From NCBI RefSeq assembly GCF_938017775.1, contig NZ_CALIIU010000006.1, positions 1-38,323 on the forward strand: a DNA stretch of 38,323 bases. The letters are read 5' to 3'. The stretch is from an uncultured Campylobacter sp. Lineage in GTDB: Bacteria; Campylobacterota; Campylobacteria; Campylobacterales; Campylobacteraceae. Positions 10,119 through 18,573 of this stretch are shown piece by piece. The notes under the pieces are model-generated. The model made no database searches and had not been told where the DNA came from. It saw only the letters and a list, made by a program, of their open reading frames with translations. A program made the translations under genes and the position numbers. Each line of letters opens with the position of its first letter. Position 1 is the stretch's first letter.

Positions 10119-10868
10119 TTAGCCGCCGTCGATGTCGAAATCAAGATGCTCTTTGAGGTAGGCGCGCAACCTGCGGCGGTCGTTGCGACCGGGCGTGATC
10201 GCAAACCACAGCACGCGGTCGTTCAGATCTTTGCCGCGGATCAGCACGGTGTCGCGCAGCAAGATATCGTGAAAGTCGCCGTTTAGCCGCCACGACGAGA
10301 GTGCCTTGGCGAAGAAAAATATCACGACGCCCGCCGCCAGCATCTCATATGCCATAGTTAGCTGCTCGCTCATGGCGATACCGACTAGCCATAGCACGAT
10401 GATCGATCCGATCCCAAATTTAAAGAGTTGCTCGTTTTTTACGTAGCGGGAGTGCTTAAGTGCCGTGTAGCTCGTGCAGGTGCGTAAAAAGCCGGGCGTA
10501 AGCTTAATGTAGTCGATATTAGAGAGCAGGATTTCTCTATTATGCGCGCCCGAGACGAAGGTGATCGCATAGTCGTTAAATTTATACAGCCCATCGCCGT
10601 CACTTCCTTTATACCAAGCTATACCGGCGATTATAAGTCCCAATAGCCCATTACTGTAACGCCCTCCTCCACGACTTTCTGCGAAAAAGAGCTTATCTAA
10701 ATCAAGCCCGGTTAAAACGCCGTAAAAAAATATAAAAGCCATCATCGTAACGGAGAAGATCACGATGAAGGAATTGTCGTTTTTGACGCTAAATCCGCCT
10801 GTGCTCGTGGTTCGTGCGCCGCGGCTGCGAAGGGCGGCTTTGTAGTCTTTGGTAGTAAAAGTAGGCAT
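10119..10868 (-). CDS. Unknown inner-membrane protein with four predicted membrane segments
   Basis: I do not recognise the family. The 249-residue product starts at an ATG preceded by AAAGGA five to six bases upstream on the minus strand. Hydrophobic stretches lie near residues 33-51, 73-86, 150-166 and 176-190, so it probably sits in the inner membrane as two hairpins. The segment between the second and third hydrophobic stretches (residues 90-148) and the C-terminus (from 192, rich in Arg, Asp and Leu, including KEHLDFDIDGG at the end) would be soluble. The layout of paired membrane hairpins with short beta-like soluble parts recalls small PH-like membrane proteins, but this is a guess. 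It has its own spacers on both sides and no operon partner. Confidence 0.65.
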   Translation of the reverse strand: MPTFTTKDYKAALRSRGARTTSTGGFSVKNDNSFIVIFSVTMMAFIFFYGVLTGLDLDKLFFAESRGGGRYSNGLLGLIIAGIAWYKGSDGDGLYKFNDYAITFVSGAHNREILLSNIDYIKLTPGFLRTCTSYTALKHSRYVKNEQLFKFGIGSIIVLWLVGIAMSEQLTMAYEMLAAGVVIFFFAKALSSWRLNGDFHDILLRDTVLIRGKDLNDRVLWFAITPGRNDRRRLRAYLKEHLDFDIDGG

Positions 10869-11633
10869 TAGCTTCCTTTATTTCAGGGTTTCAAAACAGC
10901 TTGCGCGCACTTTTAAAGCCCGTTTAAAACGGCGTAATTTTATAAAATTTCAGATCAAATTCGGATTAAATTTTAAATTTGAAGAGGCTTTGCAAGCGAA
11001 GCTACTCCGTTAAGAGCTGCGAACGCTTGATAAGCGCGGCATTTTGAGTCTTACAATACTCTAAAGTATAAAGAATTTCGGCACTAAATTTAAACGCGAT
11101 CGGCGGGTGCATTCTTGCTGGTGCGTGCTGCGGATTTCGCGGCGAAATTTAAAAACGCGGTTTGTAAGATTTAGAGGATGCGAGTTTTGTAGAAGCGCAG
11201 CTGCATGTACAGACGCGAATGTGCGGCAAATTATCATAAATTTAAAGCGTAGCGGCGCTGTGCGATCTCATCAAATATGCAGAAAATTTTACGGCAAATT
11301 TAAAACGCAGTCTCGCGGATTTAATACGGCGGATTAAAATGTGGCTTGCAGCGGTTAGTGCGGCAAATTTGCTCTGTGGCTGCAGTTAAAATTTCCGCCG
11401 TGCGGAGTAAATACCGTGCAGAGGTTAAATTTGCCGCATAGAAGCTAAATTTTGCGTCGCAGTTAAATCGACAATAGTCAAATCACAGCGAGCTAAAACG
11501 CTATAAATTTAGAGCTCGCCGCCGTAAACGCTTGACTTACGGCTGAGCCGCGATCCCTTACGATAAGATGCCTATTGTTCGCATTCCTGCGGCTGTATAA
11601 AACAAACGGCGCCGCGTTTTAAATTTTAAAATT
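10869..11633. other. Spacer between two minus-strand genes, RAATTY-rich
   Basis: No supported gene. About 17 RAATTY sites in 765 bases by hand count. An open frame at 11107-11337 on the plus strand has no ribosome binding site and its translation is mostly read-through of the spacer words, so it is not called. Confidence 0.5.
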
Positions 11634-12563
11634 TTATTTGAATAAGCTATTTACGCTCTCATCGTGATATACGCGTCTGATGACCTCGCCGAAGAGCGGA
11701 GCGACGCTGATTACCTTGATGCGGTCGCTTTCCTGTTTTAGCGGGATCGTGTCGGTCACGACTAGGCCGTCCAGCGCGCCGCTTTCGATGCGCTCATATG
11801 CCGGGCCGCTTAGTACGGCGTGCGTGCAAAACGCACTGACGCTCTTTGCGCCCTGTTCCTTAAACGCGCCCGCGGCCTTGACGATGGTTCCCGCGGTATC
11901 GATCATATCGTCGATTAGGATCACGTCCTTGCCTGCGACGTCGCCGATGATGTTCATCACCTCGCTTTTGTTCGCCTCCTCGCGGCGCTTATCGACGATG
12001 ACGAGATCGAGCGAGAGCTTTTTGGCGAAGCTTCTGGCACGCGCGACGCCGCCCACGTCGGGGCTAGCAATGATCGGATTTTTTAAATTTTTCTCTTTTA
12101 GGTAGTCCAAAAATATCAGCGAGCCGTAGAGGTTATCGACGGGCACGTCGAAAAAGCCCTGTATCTGCCCCGCGTGCAGATCCATCGTGACGACGCGGTC
12201 GATGCCTGCCGTTTGCATCATATTCGCCACGAGTTTCGCGCTGATCGGCACTCGCGGGGCCGCCTTGCGGTCTTGGCGGGCGTAGCCGAAGTAAGGCACG
12301 ACCGCCGTGATCGAGTTCGCGCTGGAGCGCTTCAGCGCGTCTGTTAGGATCAAAAGCTCCATTAGATTGGAGTTTGCGGGCGCGCATGTGGGCTGGATGA
12401 CGAAGACGTCCTTACCGCGCACGCTCTCGCCGATCTGGACGCTGATTTCGCCGTCGCTGAAGGTTTTGATCGCGCATTCGCTAAGCGGTAGCGAGAGATA
12501 TTTGGAGATTTTTTTGGCAAATTCGGGATTTGCGGTGCCGGAGAAAATTTTATATCCGCGCAT
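11634..12563 (-). CDS. prsA: Ribose-phosphate pyrophosphokinase
   Basis: This cytoplasmic enzyme makes PRPP from ribose 5-phosphate and ATP for purine, pyrimidine, histidine, tryptophan and NAD synthesis. The 309-residue length is typical. Visible signatures are RQDRK at 96-100 (ATP loop), DLHAGQIQGFF at 128-138 (metal and PRPP synthetase signature), KRREEANKSEV at 192-202 (catalytic flexible loop) and VILIDDMIDTAGTI at 214-227 (ribose-phosphate loop). The ATG at 12563 has AAAGG eight bases upstream. No partner gene is adjacent. A TGTAGAAT upstream, read on the minus strand near 12598, is a possible -10. Confidence 0.96.
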   Translation of the reverse strand: MRGYKIFSGTANPEFAKKISKYLSLPLSECAIKTFSDGEISVQIGESVRGKDVFVIQPTCAPANSNLMELLILTDALKRSSANSITAVVPYFGYARQDRKAAPRVPISAKLVANMMQTAGIDRVVTMDLHAGQIQGFFDVPVDNLYGSLIFLDYLKEKNLKNPIIASPDVGGVARARSFAKKLSLDLVIVDKRREEANKSEVMNIIGDVAGKDVILIDDMIDTAGTIVKAAGAFKEQGAKSVSAFCTHAVLSGPAYERIESGALDGLVVTDTIPLKQESDRIKVISVAPLFGEVIRRVYHDESVNSLFK

Positions 12564-13235
12564 TTTGATGACCTTTGGATTGAAATTTGCTCGAATTCTA
12601 CACCAAAAGCGCTAAATTTTAGCTAATTCGCCCGCCGCGCTCGCGTAAAATTCATAAGCGAGTATTGCGAACCGCCGCCCGTTTGCGAGATAAATTTTTA
12701 AAATTTCAGGGCGGCTCGGTTCGCCGCGGCTTTACCCCGGTGAAATTTTGGCTGTGGGTTGCAGCGTCCGCGAGTGATCGTAGCCTGCGTTTTTGTACGA
12801 GCAGTCGCGCAGATTGCGGGCAAAACCGTATCGCAAAGCTTGATGAAAGTCTGAGAGAGCGCATCAGGCGAGGGCGCGGTACGGCTAAAATCGTATTGCG
12901 TAGGCGTCGATGAGCGCGGAATTTTACATTCGCTATGCAAAGACGCAAAATTTTATCTTTAGAGCTGCGGAGAGTGCGTTTAAATTTTGAGCTCGCACGG
13001 GACAGACTGCGCGGATACTTGCGGCGCGCTAAATTTAGGTTGCCGCGGCGTATAAATTTTAGATCGCCAGCGCGGTCAAATTTAAAGCCTGCTTTGTTTT
13101 GGTGAAAATTTAAAGCTCACTTTGACGATCAAATTTAAATCTTGCTGTTTAGAGCTCGATCGCGCGCCGCGAAATTTAAAATTTATCGTGCGAGCTTCAT
13201 TCGTCGCGTAAATTTAGATTACTGCCTTTGCCATT
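12564..13235. other. Divergent spacer upstream of prsA, no gene seen
   Basis: About 19 RAATTY sites by hand count in 672 bases. Overlapping open frames at 12665-12948 on both strands have no ribosome binding sites and no recognisable protein pattern. The prsA promoter should lie near 12580-12620. Confidence 0.45.
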
Positions 13236-13492
13236 TAAATTTTAAAAACCGAAAAGCTATGAGTACGAATTGAGAGGCAGGTCGTTACATAGATTCTAGT
13301 GCGGATTATGACATAAATCTCGTCAAGGGTCACGGCATAAACCCAAGCATGAATTATTACGACATACGCCTCGGAGCGTATCAAGACATAAATTCTGACA
13401 GGTATCGCGCCGTGAATTTTAAAATTTCAAACGCAAATTTAAAAACGAATTTAGCAGTTTTAAAAGTAGATTTAAGGACGGATTTTAAATGA
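13236..13492 (+). pseudogene. Decayed copy of the eight-residue-repeat ORF that precedes tlpA
   Basis: This stretch matches 34385-34552, the small ORF before the intact tlpA-like gene. Read in the homologous frame it gives NFKNRKAMSTN, a TGA stop near 13271-13273, then an open frame to the TGA at 13490-13492. The open part carries about six units of an eight-residue repeat (pattern x-D/Y-x-x-I/V-N/R-x-x), for example ADYDINLV, against three units in the intact copy. The end overlaps the next ORF by ATGA, as in the other copy. Because of the internal stop and lack of a start before the repeats, I call it broken, although an ATG at 13349 could still start a short product. Confidence 0.55.
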
Positions 13493-13686
13493 TTAAATTT
13501 TCAAATTTAAAAGTTGCCGCCGCCGTGTTCGCGCTGCTGCTCGCAGGCTGCGACGGATGGAAGCACCATCTAAGCAGCGACGGCGCCTCACTCGCCTCCA
13601 AGTTCGACCCCTCCGAGCGCACGCTAAAGATCGAGGGCAACGACAAGCCGCTCGTGCTGTTTTTCTACGCAAGTAGCCGAATTTAG
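13489..13686 (+). pseudogene. Truncated copy of the TlpA-like lipoprotein gene (N-terminal 60 residues only)
   Basis: Bases 13489-13669 match 34549-34729 with four mismatches by eye. The product keeps the signal peptide and lipobox LLLAGC and the first 60 residues, then breaks off exactly before the CGAC redox motif and ends after ASSRI. It therefore lacks the whole catalytic thioredoxin fold. It cannot work as a thioredoxin; it might still yield a small lipoprotein of about 45 mature residues. Homology to the other copy also covers the upstream ORF, so this is a local duplication of about 440 bases, not a chance fragment. Confidence 0.85.
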
Positions 13687-13704
13687 AAATTTTAAAATTT
13701 AGAT

Positions 13705-13727
13705 AAAATTCTACGATTTGGAATTTT
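13705..13727. terminator. Weak bidirectional hairpin between convergent genes
   Basis: AAAATTC at 13705-13711 pairs with GAATTTT at 13721-13727 around a nine-base loop. It lies between the truncated tlpA copy and the convergent TPM gene, and both arms are RAATTY words. Confidence 0.35.
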
Positions 13728-13743
13728 GATAAAATTTCTGTGG

Positions 13744-14541
13744 CTACCAGCTTCCACTAGCACCGCCTCCGCCGAAGCTTCCGCCGCCCCCACTGAAACC
13801 ACCTCCGCTAAAACCGCCACTTCCTTTAAATCCGCCAAAATCCCCAGATGGGCTGCCTCTCATGCGCGATGAGCGCGCGATTTCGCTTATGATGTCTGCA
13901 CTCGAGATTATATCCTCGTCGCTTCTTCTGAGGCGCGTCACGCGGCGGCTTAGTATCGCGAAAAGCAAGACTGCAAAAAGCACCATAAAGATCGCAAAGT
14001 CCTTGTTACTCGGATCCTGCTGCGCGTTGGCGTTAAGGGGATCAAATTTTATATCGCCGCCTTCGATCGTGCTGATGATCGCCGAAATCCCGCTAATGAC
14101 GCCACTTTCATAATCTCCCTGCCTAAAATAGGGCAGAATTTTATTGCTGATGATACGCTTGGCGCGCATATCGGTTAGCACGCCCTCTAGCCCGTATCCG
14201 ACCTCGATACGCACTTTATGCTCGTGCGGAGCGACGAGCAGCAGTACACCGTTGTCGCGCCCTTTTTGCCCGATACCAAGAGCGCGCGCCTGCTCTACGC
14301 CTATTTCCTCGATAGAGTAGCCGCCGAGCGATTTTAGGCTTATGAACATGATCTGGTTTGTGGAATTTTTATCGAAAGTCGTTAAAATTTCATTCAGACT
14401 CTCTCTCGCGGCTGGGCGTAAAATGCTAGCCTCATCAATTACGGCGGTGCCGTTTGGATGGGCTAGATACTCGCTAGGTGCGGCGACGCTTATTACAAAT
14501 AGCGCCATTAGGGCAAAAGCAAATCTACAAGCCACTCTCAT
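13744..14541 (-). CDS. TPM-domain (YgcG-type) membrane protein with Gly-rich tail
   Basis: A 265-residue protein with an N-terminal signal segment (1-20), a TPM domain (about 28-150, with NGTAVIDEASIL and the core KVRIEVGYGLEGVLTD), a membrane helix near 182-198 (FAIFMVLFAVLLFAILSR) and a Gly/Ser/Phe-rich C-terminus ending GGGASGSW. This layout is the standard YgcG/TPM one: a periplasmic TPM domain held to the inner membrane. The family is linked to membrane-protein or photosystem repair in plants, but its bacterial role is unclear. The start ATG overlaps the stop of the preceding gene by four bases (ATGA), so it is the last gene of the six-gene minus-strand operon. TPM and LemA genes are often neighbours, as here. 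Confidence 0.88.
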   Translation of the reverse strand: MRVACRFAFALMALFVISVAAPSEYLAHPNGTAVIDEASILRPAARESLNEILTTFDKNSTNQIMFISLKSLGGYSIEEIGVEQARALGIGQKGRDNGVLLLVAPHEHKVRIEVGYGLEGVLTDMRAKRIISNKILPYFRQGDYESGVISGISAIISTIEGGDIKFDPLNANAQQDPSNKDFAIFMVLFAVLLFAILSRRVTRLRRSDEDIISSADIISEIARSSRMRGSPSGDFGGFKGSGGFSGGGFSGGGGSFGGGGASGSW

Positions 14542-15131
14542 CGCAGCTCCACCAAGGTCTCTTCTATCTCGTTATTTTCGCTATTTTTAGGCACTTGCAT
14601 GGCTAGCTTGCACAGCGCGTCCATCGCCTTTAAAACAGCAGGCTCAAGGCCTTGCGCGCTAGGTTTAAATTCCGTCGTGATACGTTCAAACTCGCCCTTA
14701 GAGATAAACTCCGCCGCTTGCGCGCCGCAGATGATATGAGCGCAGCGTTCGCGGACGCAGACGCAAAACATTATAGCTTCTTTTACACTACCGTAGCGCT
14801 CGTAAAATTTTAGCATCGCAAACTCGCCTGAGAGCCGAAGCCTACGAGATCTAGGCGTGATTAGAGTTAAAAGCGCAGGGCATTTAGCTAGCAGAGCTTT
14901 AATCGCAATGAAGCTGAGCGCTACGATCTGCAGTAGCTCAGCTTTGCTTATTTGCGGCACGAAGCACATAACGATGCCGATCGCAAACGCCGTCACTGCT
15001 GCCGCGCCATAGCTAGATTCGCAGTCCTCGCTTGCTTCGCGCGCGACTACGCAGACGATCTGCGCACCACTTGCGGCTTCGGCTTTCGTGATTAGCTCGT
15101 GGATTTCTTGCTTGCACTGCTCGCTTAGCAT
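14538..15131 (-). CDS. Second TPM-domain protein, membrane-anchored
   Basis: A 197-residue protein whose first 50 residues (IHELITKAEAASGAQIVCVV) fit the beginning of a TPM domain, followed by two hydrophobic segments near 49-62 and 70-87 and then the second half of the domain with the pattern FYERYGSVKEAIMFCVCVRE. This matches the shorter TPM protein that often pairs with LemA and the Gly-rich TPM protein. It lies 15 bases after lemA and overlaps the next TPM gene by four bases, so the three are probably cotranslated. Cysteines at about 47, 56, 104, 142, 144, 149 and 154 are many for so small a protein. Function is not known beyond an envelope role inferred from context. Confidence 0.72.
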   Translation of the reverse strand: MLSEQCKQEIHELITKAEAASGAQIVCVVAREASEDCESSYGAAAVTAFAIGIVMCFVPQISKAELLQIVALSFIAIKALLAKCPALLTLITPRSRRLRLSGEFAMLKFYERYGSVKEAIMFCVCVRERCAHIICGAQAAEFISKGEFERITTEFKPSAQGLEPAVLKAMDALCKLAMQVPKNSENNEIEETLVELR

Positions 15132-15146
15132 TTGCCACCTTTAGCG

Positions 15147-15860
15147 TTATTTGAACGAGACGCTAGGGGCTTTTTGGCTTGAGCTATCAGCGCTAAAGCT
15201 AGGTTTGGCACCGCCTAGTCCTACGATGCGCGCGATGATGTTCGTAGGAAAGGTTCTAATTAGCTTGTTGTATTCCTGCACCGAGGCGATGTAGTCCTTG
15301 CGCGCTACGGCGATGCGGTTTTCCGTGCCTTCGAGCTGATTTTGCAGATCGGCGAAATTCTGATTTGCCTTAAGATCCGGGTAGCGCTCGACTACCAGCA
15401 TCAAGCGCGATAGAGCCGAGCTAAGCTCGCCTTGAGCGCCGTTAAATTTCGCAAACGCTTCCGGATCTTGCGCTAAACTTTCTGCATTGATATTGACAGC
15501 AGTTGCCTTAGCTCGGGCATTTATAACGCCTTCTAAGGTATCTTTTTCATGGCTTGCGTAGCCCTTGACGGTTTCTACGAAATTTGGAATCAAGTCGGCG
15601 CGGCGCTGATATTGGTTTTGTACCTGGCTCCACGCGGCTTTAACTTCTTCGTCTTTGCTTACGAGCTTGTTGTAAACCGGCACTGCAAATATCGCAAATG
15701 CAATCGCTGCAATCACTAAGACGATTAGGGCTTTGATTAAGATATGAAGCCCTCCTTTTTGGCGCGGATACTCTTCTCCGCCAAAGCTCCCGCCTCGCGC
15801 AGATAAGCCTTTATCGTCGCAACCTATACGCTCGTTATTTTCTCCTTGCAGCTCTTTCAT
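15147..15860 (-). CDS. LemA family protein
   Basis: A 237-residue protein with a soluble N-terminal extension of about 40 residues, one membrane helix near 43-64 (KALIVLVIAAIAFAIFAVPV) and a long helical LemA domain. LemA hallmarks are VKAAWSQVQNQYQRRADLIP and NFVETVKGYASHEKDTLE. Most LemA proteins start directly at the helix, so the charged Gly-rich extension is longer than usual. The family is widespread, inner-membrane bound with the helical domain outside, and has no agreed biochemical role. It overlaps alr by ATGA and is followed by two TPM genes, the usual partner family. Confidence 0.9.
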   Translation of the reverse strand: MKELQGENNERIGCDDKGLSARGGSFGGEEYPRQKGGLHILIKALIVLVIAAIAFAIFAVPVYNKLVSKDEEVKAAWSQVQNQYQRRADLIPNFVETVKGYASHEKDTLEGVINARAKATAVNINAESLAQDPEAFAKFNGAQGELSSALSRLMLVVERYPDLKANQNFADLQNQLEGTENRIAVARKDYIASVQEYNKLIRTFPTNIIARIVGLGGAKPSFSADSSSQKAPSVSFK

Positions 15861-16870
15861 TGAAATCTCCTTGGGATGTTGGAATTTAATTTGACTAAAA
15901 TTTCATATTCGATCGTGCTGAAGCGCTTTGCCCAAATCTGCGCGTCGTCCAGCACGCAAACTCGCTCTCCGCCGAATTCTGCACAGAAGCTATCCATCGA
16001 CATTTTTCCGAGCATTTTTTGCCCGCTTGCAAGCGCTAGCTCGCCCTCGCCGTCGTAGCGAAATAGCCCGTCTGCGTAGCCCAGATCGTATGTGCCGATC
16101 CTCATATCGTGCGGCGCTTCAAATTTTGCGCCGTAGCCCACGCGCTCGCCTTTTTTCAGCACGCGCGAGCTGATCAGATCGGCATAGAGCTTTAGCACAG
16201 GGCGTAAATTTAGGCTCTCGTCAAATTGCGGATAGCCGAACTGCGCCATGCCTACGCGCACGTATTCGTCCTCAAAGCCCGCACTTCGCTCGATAGCTGC
16301 GGAGTTGCTCGAATGAAATTTTAAATTTCCAAAGCCCGCGGCGGCGGCTTTGTGTCCCGCGATACGCTTAAATTCTATGAAATTTTGCCTTTGTGCGAAA
16401 AAATCTCCACTTAGCTCGTCGCTTGCGCGAAAGTGTGTGAAAAAGCCACGTAGCTTAAATCCGCCCTCCCTGCACAGCCTAAGCGCCTCATCTAGCTCGC
16501 TCGCTCCGATGCCGTTGCGGTGCATAGCAGTATCTGCAGCGATATAAATTTTAAGCCCTCGTTTAAGACGCGCGAAGTAGCTCAGATCATTTACCGCGTA
16601 GCAAAACCGCTTGTCCTCGTCCCCGTGCGGAATGTGCGAGAGCACTAAAATTTCATCAAATAAATCCGCTATCTGCGCAGCTTCCGTAGCACTTCGCGTT
16701 ACGGCGCGTACGAAGCCTAGCTTTGCCGCTTCCTCGCAGCAAAGCCTGCAGCCATGGCCGTATGAATTATCCTTGGCTACTAAAAATACTCGCTCCGCTC
16801 CACCTACTTTGGCGGCGATTTGCGCTAGATTGTGCGCATAAGCGTCGCGATCTAAGATGATCTCAGACAT
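15857..16870 (-). CDS. alr: Alanine racemase
   Basis: A PLP enzyme that makes D-alanine for peptidoglycan. The PLP lysine is Lys33 in VAKDNSYGHG, and the second catalytic base is the Tyr of RVGYGAKF, followed by the family pattern IGTYDLGYADGLFR and MSMD. The chain is 337 residues, slightly shorter than the usual 360, with a short C-terminal domain. The start ATG overlaps the preceding 81-residue ORF by eight bases and its end overlaps lemA by four, so it is deep inside the operon. The product is expected to be a cytoplasmic dimer. Confidence 0.94.
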   Translation of the reverse strand: MSEIILDRDAYAHNLAQIAAKVGGAERVFLVAKDNSYGHGCRLCCEEAAKLGFVRAVTRSATEAAQIADLFDEILVLSHIPHGDEDKRFCYAVNDLSYFARLKRGLKIYIAADTAMHRNGIGASELDEALRLCREGGFKLRGFFTHFRASDELSGDFFAQRQNFIEFKRIAGHKAAAAGFGNLKFHSSNSAAIERSAGFEDEYVRVGMAQFGYPQFDESLNLRPVLKLYADLISSRVLKKGERVGYGAKFEAPHDMRIGTYDLGYADGLFRYDGEGELALASGQKMLGKMSMDSFCAEFGGERVCVLDDAQIWAKRFSTIEYEILVKLNSNIPRRFQ

Positions 16871-17108
16871 CGAAATTTAGTCCGTAAGTGCGGTATAAAT
16901 ATGGTAGCAGCTTGCGCGCAGCGTAGTCGTAGCCGTAGAATTTCGCATAAACTTCTTTCAAGCTAGCCGCGCCTGCGCGCTCGAAATCAAACACGTCGGT
17001 ACCCGCGATTTTTGGCACGCGCTCATCTAAGAATTTAAAAAATTCCGCTCTCGCAGCCAAAAGCTCTTTTATATTTTTTTCAACCTCTTGCTTTTCAGAT
17101 TCGTTCAT
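16863..17108 (-). CDS. Small unknown protein (81 residues) between phosphohexomutase and alr
   Basis: I do not recognise a named family. The product is charged, with a helical N-terminus rich in Glu and Lys and a Tyr-rich end (EVYAKFYGYDYAARKLLPYL). There is no signal peptide or membrane segment, so it is probably cytoplasmic. It is credible as a gene because it overlaps the gene before it by ATGA and the gene after it by eight bases, filling the interval with no slack. Translational coupling to the mutase and alr suggests a housekeeping role, but no function can be read from the sequence. Confidence 0.75.
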   Translation of the reverse strand: MNESEKQEVEKNIKELLAARAEFFKFLDERVPKIAGTDVFDFERAGAASLKEVYAKFYGYDYAARKLLPYLYRTYGLNFDV

Positions 17109-18475
17109 CTCTGGTCCTTTAAATTTTCTAGTTTATCTAAAAATACGCGCTGCATCTCGTCGCGAAACTCGGGGCTGCTGGCCTCGAAGCGAGTTACGAT
17201 CACGGGCGTGGTATTGCTTGCCCGTACGAGTGCCCAGCCGTTATCAAACCTCACTCTGATGCCATCTATTTCGATAATATCGCGGATGGGCGGCAGCTCC
17301 GCAATACCTGCGTGGATTTGAGCTTTAAGAGCCTCGATGATCTTAAATTTCGCCTCCTCGCTCGTATTAAATTTTATCTCGTCGGTGCTAAAAACTCGCG
17401 GCAGCTTGTCTAGCTCGGCGTCTAAATCATATCCTTTAGCTACGAGCTCAAGCACGCGCATCATCGCATATACGCCGTCATCAAAGCCGAAATATCGCTC
17501 TTTAAAATAAATATGCCCGCTAACCTCGGCGGCAAGATCGATGCCAAGCTCCTTCATCGCCTTTTTGATATTGCTATGGCCCGTTTTACCCATGAAGCTT
17601 TTGCCGATCTTATCGATGGTGTCATACATCGCTTGAGAGCATTTGACTTCGCCTAGGATGCGCGGATGGTGCATGTTTAGAGCAAGCAGGCAGGCTAGCT
17701 CGTCGCCTTTGATGTTGCGGCGCGGCGTAAGCACGGCGATCCTATCGGCATCCCCGTCGAAACCGAAGCCCAAGCTCACGCCATCTTGCTTCATCGCAGC
17801 TTTAAGATCTGCTAAATTTTTCTCCTCGCTTGGGTCTGGGTGGTGGTTTGGGAAGTTGCCGTCTGGCTGTGGGAATAAAACTTTAGCGTTTAGCTCTAGC
17901 CTTCCTATGATTTTAGTAACGGTAACGCCTGCGGCGCCGTTTGCGCAGTCAATTATAAAAGGCGCGGCAAAGCCCTTAAGAGCTGCGAATTCCTTCTCAA
18001 AATATGCTAGATACTCGCTTAAAATGTCGTACCTCTGGGTGCTTGTATCGGTTGGAATTTCAAAATGTGAACTCATCAGCTCTCGCACCTGCGCACCGAG
18101 GCGCTTCAAATCCTTGCCGAAGAAGCTATCCGTGCCGATCGTTATTTTAAAGCCGTTGTAATTTTTGGGATTGTGCGAGCCGGTGATCATTACGTTTGCG
18201 TCAAATTTATGCGCAAATACGCTAAAATAGCCCACCGGCGTCGGCAGCAAGCCGATATTATAAACTCGCAATCCGGCGAAATTTAGTCCGCTTACGAAAT
18301 AGCCGAAAAGCTCGTCCGCGCTAAGACGGGCGTCGTATCCCACGCTAACGCGCTCAAGCCCTAAATTTGCGATATGTTTGCCAAGAGCAAAGCCGATCGC
18401 TTTTACGCTGCGCTCGTTTAGTTCCTCGCCCACGATACCGCGAATATCGTATTCTCTAAAGATATCTTCGATCAT
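17105..18475 (-). CDS. Phosphomannomutase/phosphoglucomutase (alpha-D-phosphohexomutase)
   Basis: Interconverts hexose 1- and 6-phosphates, giving sugar precursors for LPS, capsule or glycans. The 456-residue chain has all family motifs: TGSHNPKNYNG with the phosphoserine Ser100, the magnesium loop GFDGDADRIAVL near 236-247, the sugar loop EVSGHIYF near 320 and the phosphate-binding RASNTTPVIVTRFEA near the C-terminus. The start ATG has AAAGGA five bases upstream, and a minus-strand TATAAAAT lies at 18503-18510, so this is the first gene of the six-gene operon. Whether mannose or glucose phosphates are preferred cannot be told; the algC/manB type handles both. Confidence 0.93.
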   Translation of the reverse strand: MIEDIFREYDIRGIVGEELNERSVKAIGFALGKHIANLGLERVSVGYDARLSADELFGYFVSGLNFAGLRVYNIGLLPTPVGYFSVFAHKFDANVMITGSHNPKNYNGFKITIGTDSFFGKDLKRLGAQVRELMSSHFEIPTDTSTQRYDILSEYLAYFEKEFAALKGFAAPFIIDCANGAAGVTVTKIIGRLELNAKVLFPQPDGNFPNHHPDPSEEKNLADLKAAMKQDGVSLGFGFDGDADRIAVLTPRRNIKGDELACLLALNMHHPRILGEVKCSQAMYDTIDKIGKSFMGKTGHSNIKKAMKELGIDLAAEVSGHIYFKERYFGFDDGVYAMMRVLELVAKGYDLDAELDKLPRVFSTDEIKFNTSEEAKFKIIEALKAQIHAGIAELPPIRDIIEIDGIRVRFDNGWALVRASNTTPVIVTRFEASSPEFRDEMQRVFLDKLENLKDQR

Positions 18476-18502
18476 AAAATTCCTTTAAATTTAAATCGCG
18501 GT

Positions 18503-18510
18503 ATTTTATA
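18503..18510 (-). promoter_or_regulatory. Putative -10 of the phosphohexomutase operon
   Basis: TATAAAAT on the minus strand, 28 bases before the ATG at 18475. The gap to creA is under 100 bases, so two divergent promoters share it. Confidence 0.45.
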
Positions 18511-18529
18511 AAAACTTGCTTAATATTTA

Positions 18530-18538
18530 TATTATAAA
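18530..18538 (+). promoter_or_regulatory. Putative -10 of creA
   Basis: TATTATAAA gives overlapping TATTAT (18530-18535) and TATAAA (18533-18538), 36-44 bases before the chosen ATG. A TGCTAAAAT at 18551-18559 is too close to the start to be preferred. Confidence 0.4.
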
Positions 18539-18573
18539 TGATAAAATCGCTGCTAAAATTCCAAAGGATGATT

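Noticed and set aside
11107..11337. 76-residue open frame on the plus strand
   Set aside because: No ribosome binding site, translation follows the spacer words, no recognisable pattern.
11580..11630. GGCGCCGCG stretch as a prsA terminator
   Set aside because: The possible stem has a mismatch after five pairs and no T run.
12665..12948. Overlapping open frames on both strands
   Set aside because: Three frames overlap with no start signal; they fit chance open frames in GC-rich spacer.
18538..18573. Longer N-terminus for CreA
   Set aside because: The downstream ATG has the ribosome binding site and begins a proper signal peptide.
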